Assembly (NCBI GenBank): GCA_030697505.1
Contig: JAUYPX010000024.1
Span: 1 to 36,914, forward strand
Origin: Nanobdellota archaeon
Lineage (GTDB): Archaea > Nanobdellota > Nanobdellia > Woesearchaeales > GW2011-AR9
Direction: 5' to 3'
Length of the DNA: 36,914 nt
Numbering within the stretch: the first letter of the stretch is position 1; every line of letters starts with the position of its first letter. The notes beneath the pieces are model-generated. The model was not told where the DNA came from. It did no database searches and saw only the letters and a program-made list of their open reading frames with translations. Positions 20,866 through 28,616 of the stretch are shown here, in pieces. A program made the position numbers and the translations under genes.

Positions 20866-21528
20866 ATGCACACAGTATCAAGCACAGAAGTTTTACCTAA
20901 CGAAATCGAAATAATCAAATGGATTCTTCATACAGACACGCATGCTTACCACATAGAATACTTCTTACAAACACTACAGTTCGGTTCTGAAGACCCTGAT
21001 CGGCCGCATGACATAGTCCATCCGTATAATAAGTTTGAGTGGGAAGCAGTAAAAGGTTTTGCTCTTCAATACAGAAAAGATGGCAAAAAACTCTGCCACA
21101 AACAAATAATGGCTTCCCGTAAACACCACCGAAAGCAATATCACCACCAAAAATGGAACCAATCTTATCCCAACGCAACCGAAGACGCGCTAGAACTCGG
21201 TGCAGTTGATGCAGTCTGCTCTTTATTGGAACCGCGAGAGTATCAAGGAGGTTCCCATACCTATCAACAGATAGAAAAAATTGCCAGCGAAAATCCCATC
21301 CATAAAGTCGCCTGGATGAAATACGCCATTTCCGAAATGAAAAGAATAAAACAGCCTAACTTAGCGGAGATAACTGCTTTCTCCAAAATTCCTAAAGAAG
21401 GAATCACTCCTCAAACGTATGATATTATTATTGGTAGAGCGCATCAGACCTTACGCCAATTAGAACATGATCAGGGTTATAATTTCTACAAAAATTCCGA
21501 AAGTATTATAAGAGAGATATTAAAATAA
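20866..21528 (+). CDS. Histidine-rich helical protein, DUF5662-like
   Basis: A 220-residue, mostly helical cytoplasmic protein. The first half has conserved-looking His and acid positions (DRPHDIVHPYNKFEWEAV, then ASRKHHRKQYHHQKWNQ), resembling the HD-phosphohydrolase-like DUF5662 family, in which a DxSKF motif is followed by HHxxxxHHxxxW. These residues could bind a metal. The second half is not recognised. Enzymatic function is unproven for the family as far as I know. Confidence 0.55.
   Translation: MHTVSSTEVLPNEIEIIKWILHTDTHAYHIEYFLQTLQFGSEDPDRPHDIVHPYNKFEWEAVKGFALQYRKDGKKLCHKQIMASRKHHRKQYHHQKWNQSYPNATEDALELGAVDAVCSLLEPREYQGGSHTYQQIEKIASENPIHKVAWMKYAISEMKRIKQPNLAEITAFSKIPKEGITPQTYDIIIGRAHQTLRQLEHDQGYNFYKNSESIIREILK
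21503..21512 (+). promoter_or_regulatory. TATA box of the Sec61-beta/NAC operon
   Basis: GTATTATAAG is centred 28 bases before the Sec61-beta ATG at 21536, so the operon mRNA has almost no leader. Confidence 0.55.
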
Positions 21529-21535
21529 TATTATC

Positions 21536-21706
21536 ATGGCAGACAACAAAATATCCATACCTTCCGGCGGCGGAGGATTGACCAGATTCAACGAAGATTC
21601 CGGCTCAAAGATACATCTTTCTCCTGGAGCGGTGATTATTTTCTGTATCGCAATAATTATCATCATCGCCTTACTCCATTATCTTGGAGGAAAATTCTTA
21701 GCGTAA
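21536..21706 (+). CDS. Preprotein translocase subunit Sec61-beta (SecG)
   Basis: A 56-residue tail-anchored protein with the archaeal Sec61-beta pattern: an amino-terminal PSGGGGLTRFNED segment, a conserved SPGAVI entry to the membrane, and a single carboxy-terminal transmembrane helix of about 20 residues. It is the small, non-essential subunit of the SecY channel. It is followed after one base by the NAC gene, linking channel and nascent-chain chaperone in one operon. Confidence 0.9.
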   Translation: MADNKISIPSGGGGLTRFNEDSGSKIHLSPGAVIIFCIAIIIIIALLHYLGGKFLA

Positions 21707-21707
21707 A

Positions 21708-22049
21708 ATGTTGCCAGGCATGAACCCCCGGAAAATGAACCAAATGATGAAGCAGCTGGGAATCCAGCAAGTAGAGATTCCCGCCACTGAAGTCATCATC
21801 AAGACCAAAGACAAAACTATCATCATCAGCAATCCTTCTGTTTCCAAAGTCAACATGATGGGCCAGGAAAACTTCCAGATTTCCGGAGATGTCCATGAAG
21901 AAGAAGTCTCTTCGGTGCCTGACATCTCTGAAGAAGACATCAGAACGGTCATGGACCAGACTGGCGCCAGTAAGCTAGCAGCCAAGAAAGCCATCGAAGA
22001 TGCTCAGGGCGATCTGGCTGAAGCGATATTAAATTTGAAGAATGAATAA
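21708..22049 (+). CDS. nac: Nascent polypeptide-associated complex protein (aNAC)
   Basis: A 113-residue archaeal NAC. The start MLPGMNPRKMNQMMKQLGI is a family hallmark that includes the ribosome-binding region. The NAC beta-barrel domain covers about residues 20-60, and a UBA domain (EEDIRTVMDQTGASKLAAKKAI and ending EAILNL) covers about 75-111. It binds emerging chains at the ribosome exit. The gene overlaps the next ORF by 8 bases. Confidence 0.95.
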   Translation: MLPGMNPRKMNQMMKQLGIQQVEIPATEVIIKTKDKTIIISNPSVSKVNMMGQENFQISGDVHEEEVSSVPDISEEDIRTVMDQTGASKLAAKKAIEDAQGDLAEAILNLKNE

Positions 22050-22473
22050 ACCTTTAGAAAAAGCATTCGATCATTTCCAGACCGCTGAACATCTATTTCA
22101 TACTACCCTTCCCATCGCCAAAGAGCCAAAACTATTGCCGGGAATCGTCAAAAGCATCAGCAACTCTTTAGAATACGCCTTAGCTTCAATTCTCCACCAA
22201 GAAAAAACACCAGTTCCGCAAGGATTGCTGAAAAAAATCAACGCAGTACGCCCCCTGGCAGCTAAATATCATCTATCTACTGATGATATTACCTTCATGC
22301 TCAGAATCCAAGAAATCCTCCACCAGCAGAAACACAGCCCGGTAGAGTTCAAACGAGGCAATGACCACATTATATGTTCTGATGATTATGTTCTGGAAGT
22401 CATTTCCATTAAAGACGTGGAAAATTTTCTCACGCAAACCAAAAAAATCCTAAATCTTTTAAATCAATCTTAA
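22042..22473 (+). CDS. Helical protein of unknown function, possibly HEPN-like
   Basis: A 143-residue, mainly helical protein translationally coupled to NAC. Its first half (FDHFQTAEHLFHTTLPIA, then SISNSLEYALASILH) looks like the two long helices of a HEPN-type bundle, but the Rx4-6H ribonuclease motif is not evident. The next gene has the same architecture. Function is unknown; co-expression with Sec61-beta and NAC suggests a link to nascent proteins or to a lineage-specific complex. Confidence 0.6.
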   Translation: MNKPLEKAFDHFQTAEHLFHTTLPIAKEPKLLPGIVKSISNSLEYALASILHQEKTPVPQGLLKKINAVRPLAAKYHLSTDDITFMLRIQEILHQQKHSPVEFKRGNDHIICSDDYVLEVISIKDVENFLTQTKKILNLLNQS

Positions 22474-22533
22474 AAAGGGAAAACCATAAAAAGCCCGCTT
22501 CATTTTAGCTTTGTTCTTGTGGAGATTTTGCAG

Positions 22534-23001
22534 ATGAATGAAAATTTATTGGAAGCGAAAGAGGAATTAAAACGCTTAGAACACATCATTTATGTCAGCT
22601 TAAAATACACCAGGACGGTAGATGTCATCAACAATGCCTTGAACCGCATGGTCAGCACCTACGATTTTGTAGTTGACGCATTTCTGGAAAAAGCCATGGA
22701 AGACAAAAAACTGGACAGTATGCCCAAAAGTCCGGCCTTAAAAGCAAAAAAACTTGCAGAATTGTATCCGGACGATCCGCTCATCCAAAAAAATCTCAAC
22801 TTTTATTTCTCCCTGCGCAACATCCTCAAATCAGCATATCAAAAAAGGCAGGAATTCCGCCGCCATGTTACCTTAATAGTTGCTATGGAAGATTCCACGG
22901 TGGAAGTGGAGATCGACACCCTGGTGAACTGTGAAAAATTCATCCATAACTTTCTTTATTATTCCCAAAGATTGATTGAAGGGATTGTAGAAGAGGATTG
23001 A
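22534..23001 (+). CDS. Helical protein of unknown function, partner-like to the preceding gene
   Basis: A 155-residue protein of long amphipathic helices (LLEAKEELKRLEHIIYVSL; YFSLRNILKSAYQKRQEF) with one beta-like stretch (HVTLIVAMEDSTVEVEI). The ATG at 22534 follows GGAGAT at about 9 bases; the GTG at 22519 lies within that site. Layout resembles the gene at 22042 (helical bundle, short beta insertion, helix ending in YSQRLIEG), so the two may be distant relatives. No family is recognised. Confidence 0.6.
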   Translation: MNENLLEAKEELKRLEHIIYVSLKYTRTVDVINNALNRMVSTYDFVVDAFLEKAMEDKKLDSMPKSPALKAKKLAELYPDDPLIQKNLNFYFSLRNILKSAYQKRQEFRRHVTLIVAMEDSTVEVEIDTLVNCEKFIHNFLYYSQRLIEGIVEED

Positions 23002-23047
23002 GAGATAGTTTCAAAAAATTTATTTTAACCTTCTTTACCAACAGAAT

Positions 23048-23056
23048 CTTTAAATA
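23048..23056 (+). promoter_or_regulatory. TATA box of the MinD-like gene
   Basis: CTTTAAATA is centred about 28 bases before the ATG at 23081, consistent with a near-leaderless mRNA. Confidence 0.6.
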
Positions 23057-23080
23057 ATCCTTTTCCCTTTAATCCAAAAC

Positions 23081-23791
23081 ATGACCAAGTTTATCGCGTT
23101 GGTTTCTGGAAAAGGGGGTGTAGGTAAGACCACTTGCACTTTAAACATAGGCCAAAGTCTGGCCAAGCTGGGCAAGGATGTAGTGCTTCTCGATGCCAAC
23201 ATTGTCACTCCTAATCTGGCCCTTCAACTGGGACATATGAATCCAGAGGGGACATTAAACAAATTCCTGCGCAAAGAAAAAAGCCTCAAAGAAATAATGT
23301 ACCTGCATGAAAGCGGCATTTCCTTAATCCCCGCTTCTCCATCCTTACGCGAATACCAAAGGACTAATCCCCAAAAATTGCATAAAGTCTTTGACCTGTT
23401 AAAAAATGCCGCTGATTTTGTCTTGGTAGATGCGCCCAGCGGCTTGGGATATGACTTATTGCAGATACTCAAAAGCACCGATGAAGTCTTAGTGGTGGTG
23501 AATCCAACCTTAAGTTCGGTCATGGATGGATTAAAAACTATTCAGCTGGCCAAAGAAAACAACAACACCATTGCCGGGATTATTTTAAATATGAGCCATG
23601 GGAAAGATGAGCTTACCCCCAAAGAAGTAGAAAGCATCTTGGAACATCCTATCCTTGCTAATATCAAACATCATCGTAAAGTGCGTAAAGCTGCCCACAA
23701 ACAGATGCCCCTGACCCATCTTTATCCGAGATCAAAACCAGCCCGTGAATTCATGAAAGTGGCCCAGCATCTCACTTTAGGACACCGATAA
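23081..23791 (+). CDS. MinD/ParA-family ATPase
   Basis: The 236-residue P-loop ATPase has the deviant Walker A SGKGGVGKTT (residues 9-18), switch I DANIVTPNLALQLG and switch II LVDAPSGLG. Archaeal MinD homologues position surface or chemosensory machinery more often than they control division, and several are paired with membrane proteins. The next gene, 19 bases downstream without its own promoter, encodes a four-helix membrane protein that could be a partner. No carboxy-terminal amphipathic targeting helix is obvious. Confidence 0.88.
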   Translation: MTKFIALVSGKGGVGKTTCTLNIGQSLAKLGKDVVLLDANIVTPNLALQLGHMNPEGTLNKFLRKEKSLKEIMYLHESGISLIPASPSLREYQRTNPQKLHKVFDLLKNAADFVLVDAPSGLGYDLLQILKSTDEVLVVVNPTLSSVMDGLKTIQLAKENNNTIAGIILNMSHGKDELTPKEVESILEHPILANIKHHRKVRKAAHKQMPLTHLYPRSKPAREFMKVAQHLTLGHR

Positions 23792-23810
23792 ATCACTGTA
23801 AATTTACAAA

Positions 23811-24308
23811 ATGAAACAACAGAGAAGGTACGAGCTTAAACAGAAAGGATGGCGGGAAGAAGAATTAGTGAAAGCAGAAGCGATTCTAGATAAAGCCACA
23901 AAACATGATATTTTCTTCTCAAAAATAGTTTTTTGGAGCGCTCTGGTAGTGATTGTCTTCGCCAACCTCCTGATTTCCGTCGTATTGATCCCCTTCTTGA
24001 TCGCCCTCTATGACCTAGTCTTATACGCGATTGTGGCAGTACTGGGATTAGTCATCGGCTTCCTCTACAATTTCCTCATCACCGATATCGGCTTATTAGA
24101 GACAAAACATCATCGCGCCGCCAGTATTATTATTCCCATCATTGCTTTCGGTAATGTGGTGGTGATGGTGCTTACTTCTAACCGTTTCATAGAAAGCATC
24201 CAGCTCAACAACCAACCCCATAATCCTTGGATTGTTGCTGCGATATTCGCAGGAGCATTTATTTTGCCGTATGTTGCTGATCAGATACGGATTGCTTTTC
24301 AGAGATGA
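23811..24308 (+). CDS. Four-helix membrane protein, operon partner of the MinD-like ATPase
   Basis: The 165-residue protein has a basic, coiled amino-terminal part (residues 1-35, KQKGWREEELVKAEAILDKA) and four hydrophobic segments (about 38-62, 64-92, 104-125 and 138-158). No family is recognised. Its likely co-transcription with the MinD-like gene suggests a membrane anchor or effector of that ATPase, which is inference. Confidence 0.6.
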   Translation: MKQQRRYELKQKGWREEELVKAEAILDKATKHDIFFSKIVFWSALVVIVFANLLISVVLIPFLIALYDLVLYAIVAVLGLVIGFLYNFLITDIGLLETKHHRAASIIIPIIAFGNVVVMVLTSNRFIESIQLNNQPHNPWIVAAIFAGAFILPYVADQIRIAFQR

Positions 24309-24320
24309 TTTCTACTTCAC

Positions 24321-24662
24321 TCAACTTCCAATCGCAATCAGAGTGACTCCTAACATCACTCCGCCTAAAGCTACCCATTTCCAGACACTCATCTTTTCTC
24401 CAAGGTATTTTACGGAAAGTAAAGTCGTGATCAAATATGATATCGAGCTAAGAGGATAGACCACACTTAATTCTTCCCGCTGTAAAATAATCACATAGAG
24501 AAGTAAGGAAAGCCCGAATAAAACCACGCCTTCCCAAAAGATGCGGCGGAAAAATAATTGGCGCAGGGGATATTTTGATGCTGCTTTTTTTAAGAGGATA
24601 ACCGCCATCGAACCGGATAATACGCCCACTAAGATTAAAAATATGATAAACAGCGCGATCAT
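24321..24662 (-). CDS. Four-TM half transporter (EamA/SMR-like), second of a pair
   Basis: A 113-residue membrane protein with four predicted helices, ending like EamA-family halves: ELSVVYPLSSISYLITTLLS, then GEKMSVWKWVALGGVMLGVTLI. This matches ArnE/ArnF or EmrE-type small transporters that dimerise. The ATG at 24662 overlaps the stop of the paralogue upstream by 4 bases and has GAGGGAT as ribosome binding site, so the longer frame from 24749 is rejected. The pair probably forms a heterodimer. Substrate is unknown; a lipid-linked sugar or a drug is possible. Confidence 0.75.
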   Translation of the reverse strand: MIALFIIFLILVGVLSGSMAVILLKKAASKYPLRQLFFRRIFWEGVVLFGLSLLLYVIILQREELSVVYPLSSISYLITTLLSVKYLGEKMSVWKWVALGGVMLGVTLIAIGS

Positions 24663-25060
24663 GGCAAATCCCTCTGCATTTTTGCAACACGTGAACTGCT
24701 CCATCCTAAGAGAATAACGGAAAAGAGAATCAACAGCACTCCTGCCCATTTCCAGACATTCATGCTCTCGTTAGGAAAAAAGAAAGGAGCAAGGATGCTT
24801 ACCCAGACATAACTTGTGGCAATAATTGGATACAACATACTCAACTCACCTTTCTTAAGGGCAAGAATCATCAAGATCGATCCTACAATATATAATAAAC
24901 ATCCTAAGATGAAAGGCGCATTAAAAAAACTGAAAGGATCAGAAAAATTAATTCTCAATGCCCCTGCTTTCCAAAACATTTGTCCTGAAGAGGTAAATAT
25001 GGTGCAGGCTAGCATCAGCAAAAATCCAGTGCGAAGTGAAGACTTTTCGATCTTATCCAT
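24659..25060 (-). CDS. Four-TM half transporter (EamA/SMR-like), first of a pair
   Basis: A 133-residue paralogue of the next gene, with four helices and the same features: GQMFWKAGALRI, then KKGELSMLYPIIATSYVWVSI and NESMNVWKWAGVLLILFSVIL. It starts 3 bases after the SecD stop, so it is the third gene of the secF-secD operon. Head-to-tail paralogous halves in small transporter families usually assemble as a heterodimer with opposed topologies. Confidence 0.75.
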   Translation of the reverse strand: MDKIEKSSLRTGFLLMLACTIFTSSGQMFWKAGALRINFSDPFSFFNAPFILGCLLYIVGSILMILALKKGELSMLYPIIATSYVWVSILAPFFFPNESMNVWKWAGVLLILFSVILLGWSSSRVAKMQRDLP

Positions 25061-25063
25061 AAC

Positions 25064-26644
25064 CTATTCTTCCAGCAAAATCTTTACGATAGTCGCATAG
25101 GCTGGTCGAGCGATTAAAACACCAACCGACATACCAACTATAGTTGTAAGCGCAAATCCTTTCAATAATCCCGCGCCAGCCCAGAACCAGGGGATCAAAC
25201 TGCCTAAATTAATCACTTCGGCGCCCATGCTGATAAACAAAGCCTTCTTGATCCTGCTTTTCCAGTCCAGCTCTTGCGCTTCTTTACGCAAAGTTTCATC
25301 AGTGATGACAATGAAATGGTTCATCCCTGTTCCTACCACGACTATCAATCCGGCTATCGAGGCTAGGTCCAGATTCCAGCCTGCCAATGCGGCAAAGCCT
25401 AAAATTAACACCAATTCGCTCAGCATCACTAAAACCATGGGGAAAATGACCACAATTTTCCTATAGCGCACTAAAACTACGCCTGATACTGCCACGAGCG
25501 CTAGTACGCCAACTAACATCACATTATGCAGAAACTCCTTTCCCAAGGAAGGAGAGATGGTATCTGTTTTTACTATATCTAACTTTACCGGCAAGCTTCC
25601 GGTAAGCAAAACCGTCTGAAGCTTCTTCATATTCTTCAGCGCATCATTGACCGCGTCAGCTTGAGTGAATCCCGCACCAGAACCTGAAATCTGGATGTCA
25701 GTAGTGGAACTTCCTTTCAATTCACAACCGACACGCAGCCTATCCACTTCAACATCATCAAGATAGAGGGTTAGATCATCACTCAAATAACAGCTTCCTG
25801 CTTCGGAAACAGTCTTCAAATTTCGAGTGATATCCGCATGATGCTGCGCTGCTTCTGGACTGAGCGAGATCTGGAAAGCAAACCGGCAATGGTAACCGCC
25901 TTCGAAAGGCTGGCAGCCAACATAAGGATCAATTCCTGAACAATCGGCGCTGCGGCAAACATAAGTGATATCCTTTTTCCCGCCCAAGAAGACGGTTTCA
26001 TTTCCTATCTTTGCTTCAAATTTTCCCTGCCTTGCCAGCAATTCCTGGATTTCATCTTCGGTGACGCCGGCAATTTCAATCAATATAAAATCATTCCCTT
26101 CCAAGTCAGATGCGCTGCGTACGACGATGTCCCGCAGCCCATATACATTCAGCCGTTCCTTCAAACTGTCTACGGTCGTCTCTAAATCTTCTTCAGAAAT
26201 TTCACCTGCAGGCTGCAGCAAAACGCGAGTTCCGCCTTCCAGATCCAATCCCATCCGCAGATTGGAGAAGGAAGCTTCTTTCACCTTTACGCCTACATCG
26301 ACAGCCCCCTCAGCATTCCCGGGAATAAGAAAAGCATACGTTTGGGTACTGGTTTCCACACTAACTGTTCTATTTGCACGAAGTTGGGAAAGAGCGGAAT
26401 AATAATCTTCTACAGTATCGGTCTGGATCCCATCTACAGAAAGGATGCGTTCCCGGGCAGTGGGCATCACTTTAGCAGGAATAACTAAACCTGCTTCAGC
26501 CAGAGAAGAATTTGTTTTTAGAGAATAGATTTCTACCCCTTCTGTCCCAAAAATCTGAGGTTTGATTGCTAACATAGATAATACCAAAAACGTGAGAAGC
26601 AGCAAAACTCTCCAATTTACCAATAATTTTTTTATCTTGTTCAT
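25064..26644 (-). CDS. secD: Protein-export membrane protein SecD
   Basis: A 526-residue RND-related subunit that uses the ion gradient to support late steps of Sec export. It has one amino-terminal helix (about residues 12-27), a large external domain containing NLRMGLDLEGGTRVLLQP (the D1 motif, around residue 130-147), and five carboxy-terminal helices. These include LASIAGLIVVVGTGMNHFIVI, which replaces the bacterial GxGxNVD pattern as in archaeal SecD. It overlaps the secF stop by 4 bases. Confidence 0.93.
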   Translation of the reverse strand: MNKIKKLLVNWRVLLLLTFLVLSMLAIKPQIFGTEGVEIYSLKTNSSLAEAGLVIPAKVMPTARERILSVDGIQTDTVEDYYSALSQLRANRTVSVETSTQTYAFLIPGNAEGAVDVGVKVKEASFSNLRMGLDLEGGTRVLLQPAGEISEEDLETTVDSLKERLNVYGLRDIVVRSASDLEGNDFILIEIAGVTEDEIQELLARQGKFEAKIGNETVFLGGKKDITYVCRSADCSGIDPYVGCQPFEGGYHCRFAFQISLSPEAAQHHADITRNLKTVSEAGSCYLSDDLTLYLDDVEVDRLRVGCELKGSSTTDIQISGSGAGFTQADAVNDALKNMKKLQTVLLTGSLPVKLDIVKTDTISPSLGKEFLHNVMLVGVLALVAVSGVVLVRYRKIVVIFPMVLVMLSELVLILGFAALAGWNLDLASIAGLIVVVGTGMNHFIVITDETLRKEAQELDWKSRIKKALFISMGAEVINLGSLIPWFWAGAGLLKGFALTTIVGMSVGVLIARPAYATIVKILLEE

Positions 26645-27537
26645 CGTTTCACACGTTTCTTCTCTAAGTGCCAGCGTAATATGCCAACATTCTGGATCCA
26701 GGTTACAATAGTATCCGTCAGCAGTCCGATCAAGAGGATCAGCATGATCTGCTTGACAATCTCGCTTTGCACAAAAATCAAGGCGACGATGACTGCCACT
26801 AACGTAGTCTGGGTCATGGTCCAGCCAGTTCTAAGAGCGCCGTAGATGCGCTGCAATTCTGTCCCATCACTGCGCTTAATCAGGCGCGAAGAGATGACCA
26901 CTTCACCATCTACAGAATACCCTATCAACATCAGGAAAGCGGCGATTCCTGCAGGATGCAGTTTTATCCCCGTCAGATTAAATACTGCCAAGGTAATCAC
27001 GATATCGCAGAACGCCGCGAGGATCACCATCAAGCTGGTGATGAAAACCCGGAAATACAGAATGACCATGATCCCCATCAATAAAAAGGAAAAAACTAAA
27101 GCGATAAGCATCTGTTTGAAAAAATTATTTCCCAATGAAGAACCTACCACTTCGACGCTATAATCTGCTTTTTGTAATGCAGACCGCTCTGACAGGGCGC
27201 TGATCAAAACATCGATCTCGCTGCCATCCTGTAGTCCAGAATCGATGGCTATGCCAGTTATTTTTCCGGCAGAACTTAAAGTACGTACTGTCACATCCGC
27301 AGCAGGGAATCGCTGCTGTAAGGATTCTTCCAATTCAATGGGAGAAACAGAAAGATCTTTCGTGATAGTGATGGTCGACCCACCTTTCAAAGAGATTCCT
27401 TTATTGACAAAATCGCCCGTAGTTTTATACTGTACCCCTAACTGCACCAAGGATAAAACTAGAAGCAAAAGCGGAAAAATCATCAAGAGCTTATACTTGG
27501 TTTCATAAATGTGTTTGAGCTTCTGAAGCATTTGCAT
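26641..27537 (-). CDS. secF: Protein-export membrane protein SecF
   Basis: A 298-residue SecF with one amino-terminal helix, the external domain starting with GISLKGGSTITIT, and five helices including GIAAFLMLIGYSVDGEVVIS (the SecF D4 motif) and RTGWTMTQTTLVAVIVALIF. It is first in the operon with secD and the two half transporters. Two ATGs (27537 and 27531) are possible; the TATA box centred at 27557 puts the mRNA start at the second, so the gene is probably leaderless. Confidence 0.93.
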   Translation of the reverse strand: MQMLQKLKHIYETKYKLLMIFPLLLLVLSLVQLGVQYKTTGDFVNKGISLKGGSTITITKDLSVSPIELEESLQQRFPAADVTVRTLSSAGKITGIAIDSGLQDGSEIDVLISALSERSALQKADYSVEVVGSSLGNNFFKQMLIALVFSFLLMGIMVILYFRVFITSLMVILAAFCDIVITLAVFNLTGIKLHPAGIAAFLMLIGYSVDGEVVISSRLIKRSDGTELQRIYGALRTGWTMTQTTLVAVIVALIFVQSEIVKQIMLILLIGLLTDTIVTWIQNVGILRWHLEKKRVKR

Positions 27538-27551
27538 TTTGCCTCAAGGCT

Positions 27552-27562
27552 GATATATAAAG
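27552..27562 (-). promoter_or_regulatory. TATA box of the secFD operon
   Basis: TTTATATATC on the minus strand, centred 26 bases before the ATG at 27531. Confidence 0.6.
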
Positions 27563-27598
27563 ATTACGCTATACTGGCGGTATTTTCCCCCCCCATAA

Positions 27599-27609
27599 CA
27601 TTTATATAT
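27599..27609 (+). promoter_or_regulatory. TATA box of the ABC exporter operon
   Basis: CATTTATATAT implies a start near 27630 and a leader of about 15 bases that includes the GGTGAT ribosome binding site. Confidence 0.55.
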
Positions 27610-27644
27610 TATTCTGCTATATTATGATCTAAAAAGGTGATAGT

Positions 27645-28589
27645 TTGAAACTCATCGAATTGAGAGGAGTCGGTAAGAGCTTTGGAAAGAACGGAATTCT
27701 TCAAGATGTAAATATCATCATTGAAGAAGGAGACATCTGGGGGATCATCGGCCGTTCTGGAAGCGGTAAAACGACGCTCCTGAATCTTATTGCCGGATTC
27801 CTGGAACCTAGCAGCGGTGAAGTGCTGCATTCCTTTAAAGTAACAGAAGGGCCAAAAAGCATGCATGCCAATCTGCATCGGATCAAAGACCAGATCGGCT
27901 ACGCTCCGCAGCATAATTCTTTTTATCCAAAATTGACGGTCATGGAGAACCTGCTTCATTTTGGGCAGCTTTACAATTTACCAAAAGAAACCCTGCAAAA
28001 TAATATTAAAGGGCTGTTACAAGCCACTGAATTGGCGATCCATCAAAATAAATTGGCAGAGCATCTTTCCGGCGGCATGCAGAAGAGATTAGACCTGGCC
28101 TGCAGCTTAGTGCATAAACCAAGAATTCTGGTGCTAGACGAGCCCACCGCTGACCTTGATTCGGTATTGCAGAAAGACATCATGAATTTTCTTGCGCAAG
28201 TCAACAAGCAAGGCGTGACCTTAATCATCGCTTCACATCACCTGGATTTGATGGAAAAAGTGTGCAATAAAGTTGCCATCGTGCATCAGGGAAGAGTGCA
28301 CAGCAATGGATATCTCGAAGAGATCCGCAAGCCCTTCCTTAAAGACAATTTCACCATTTCCTTAAGTCCGGGAGAAAACAAGGAACGTTTCATCTCTATA
28401 CTGAAAACCTTGCCGGTAGACAAGATCATCGACCGGCAGCAGCATCTTATCATCCATCCAAAAAATATCCTGAAAACTATCACTGGATTGCTTACCATGA
28501 TCCAGGATGAAAATCTGTACCTTCACGATCTGGATATCCGCCGCCCTTCGCTGGATGAAATATTTGAAACTATCACCCAAGAAAAATAA
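27645..28589 (+). CDS. ABC transporter ATP-binding protein
   Basis: A 314-residue nucleotide-binding subunit. Motifs in order are Walker A GRSGSGKTT (about residues 36-44), Q-loop YAPQHN, signature LSGGMQKR, Walker B ILVLDEPTADLD, and H-loop ASHH. About 90 residues after the ATPase core, ending RPSLDEIFETIT, match the carboxy-terminal domain of ABC-2-type exporter ATPases. The start is TTG with GGTGAT close upstream; no ATG is available at the family amino terminus. The permease gene follows 27 bases downstream. Confidence 0.92.
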   Translation: MKLIELRGVGKSFGKNGILQDVNIIIEEGDIWGIIGRSGSGKTTLLNLIAGFLEPSSGEVLHSFKVTEGPKSMHANLHRIKDQIGYAPQHNSFYPKLTVMENLLHFGQLYNLPKETLQNNIKGLLQATELAIHQNKLAEHLSGGMQKRLDLACSLVHKPRILVLDEPTADLDSVLQKDIMNFLAQVNKQGVTLIIASHHLDLMEKVCNKVAIVHQGRVHSNGYLEEIRKPFLKDNFTISLSPGENKERFISILKTLPVDKIIDRQQHLIIHPKNILKTITGLLTMIQDENLYLHDLDIRRPSLDEIFETITQEK

Positions 28590-28616
28590 TCAACAAAATA
28601 TACGTAATAAAAAAAA

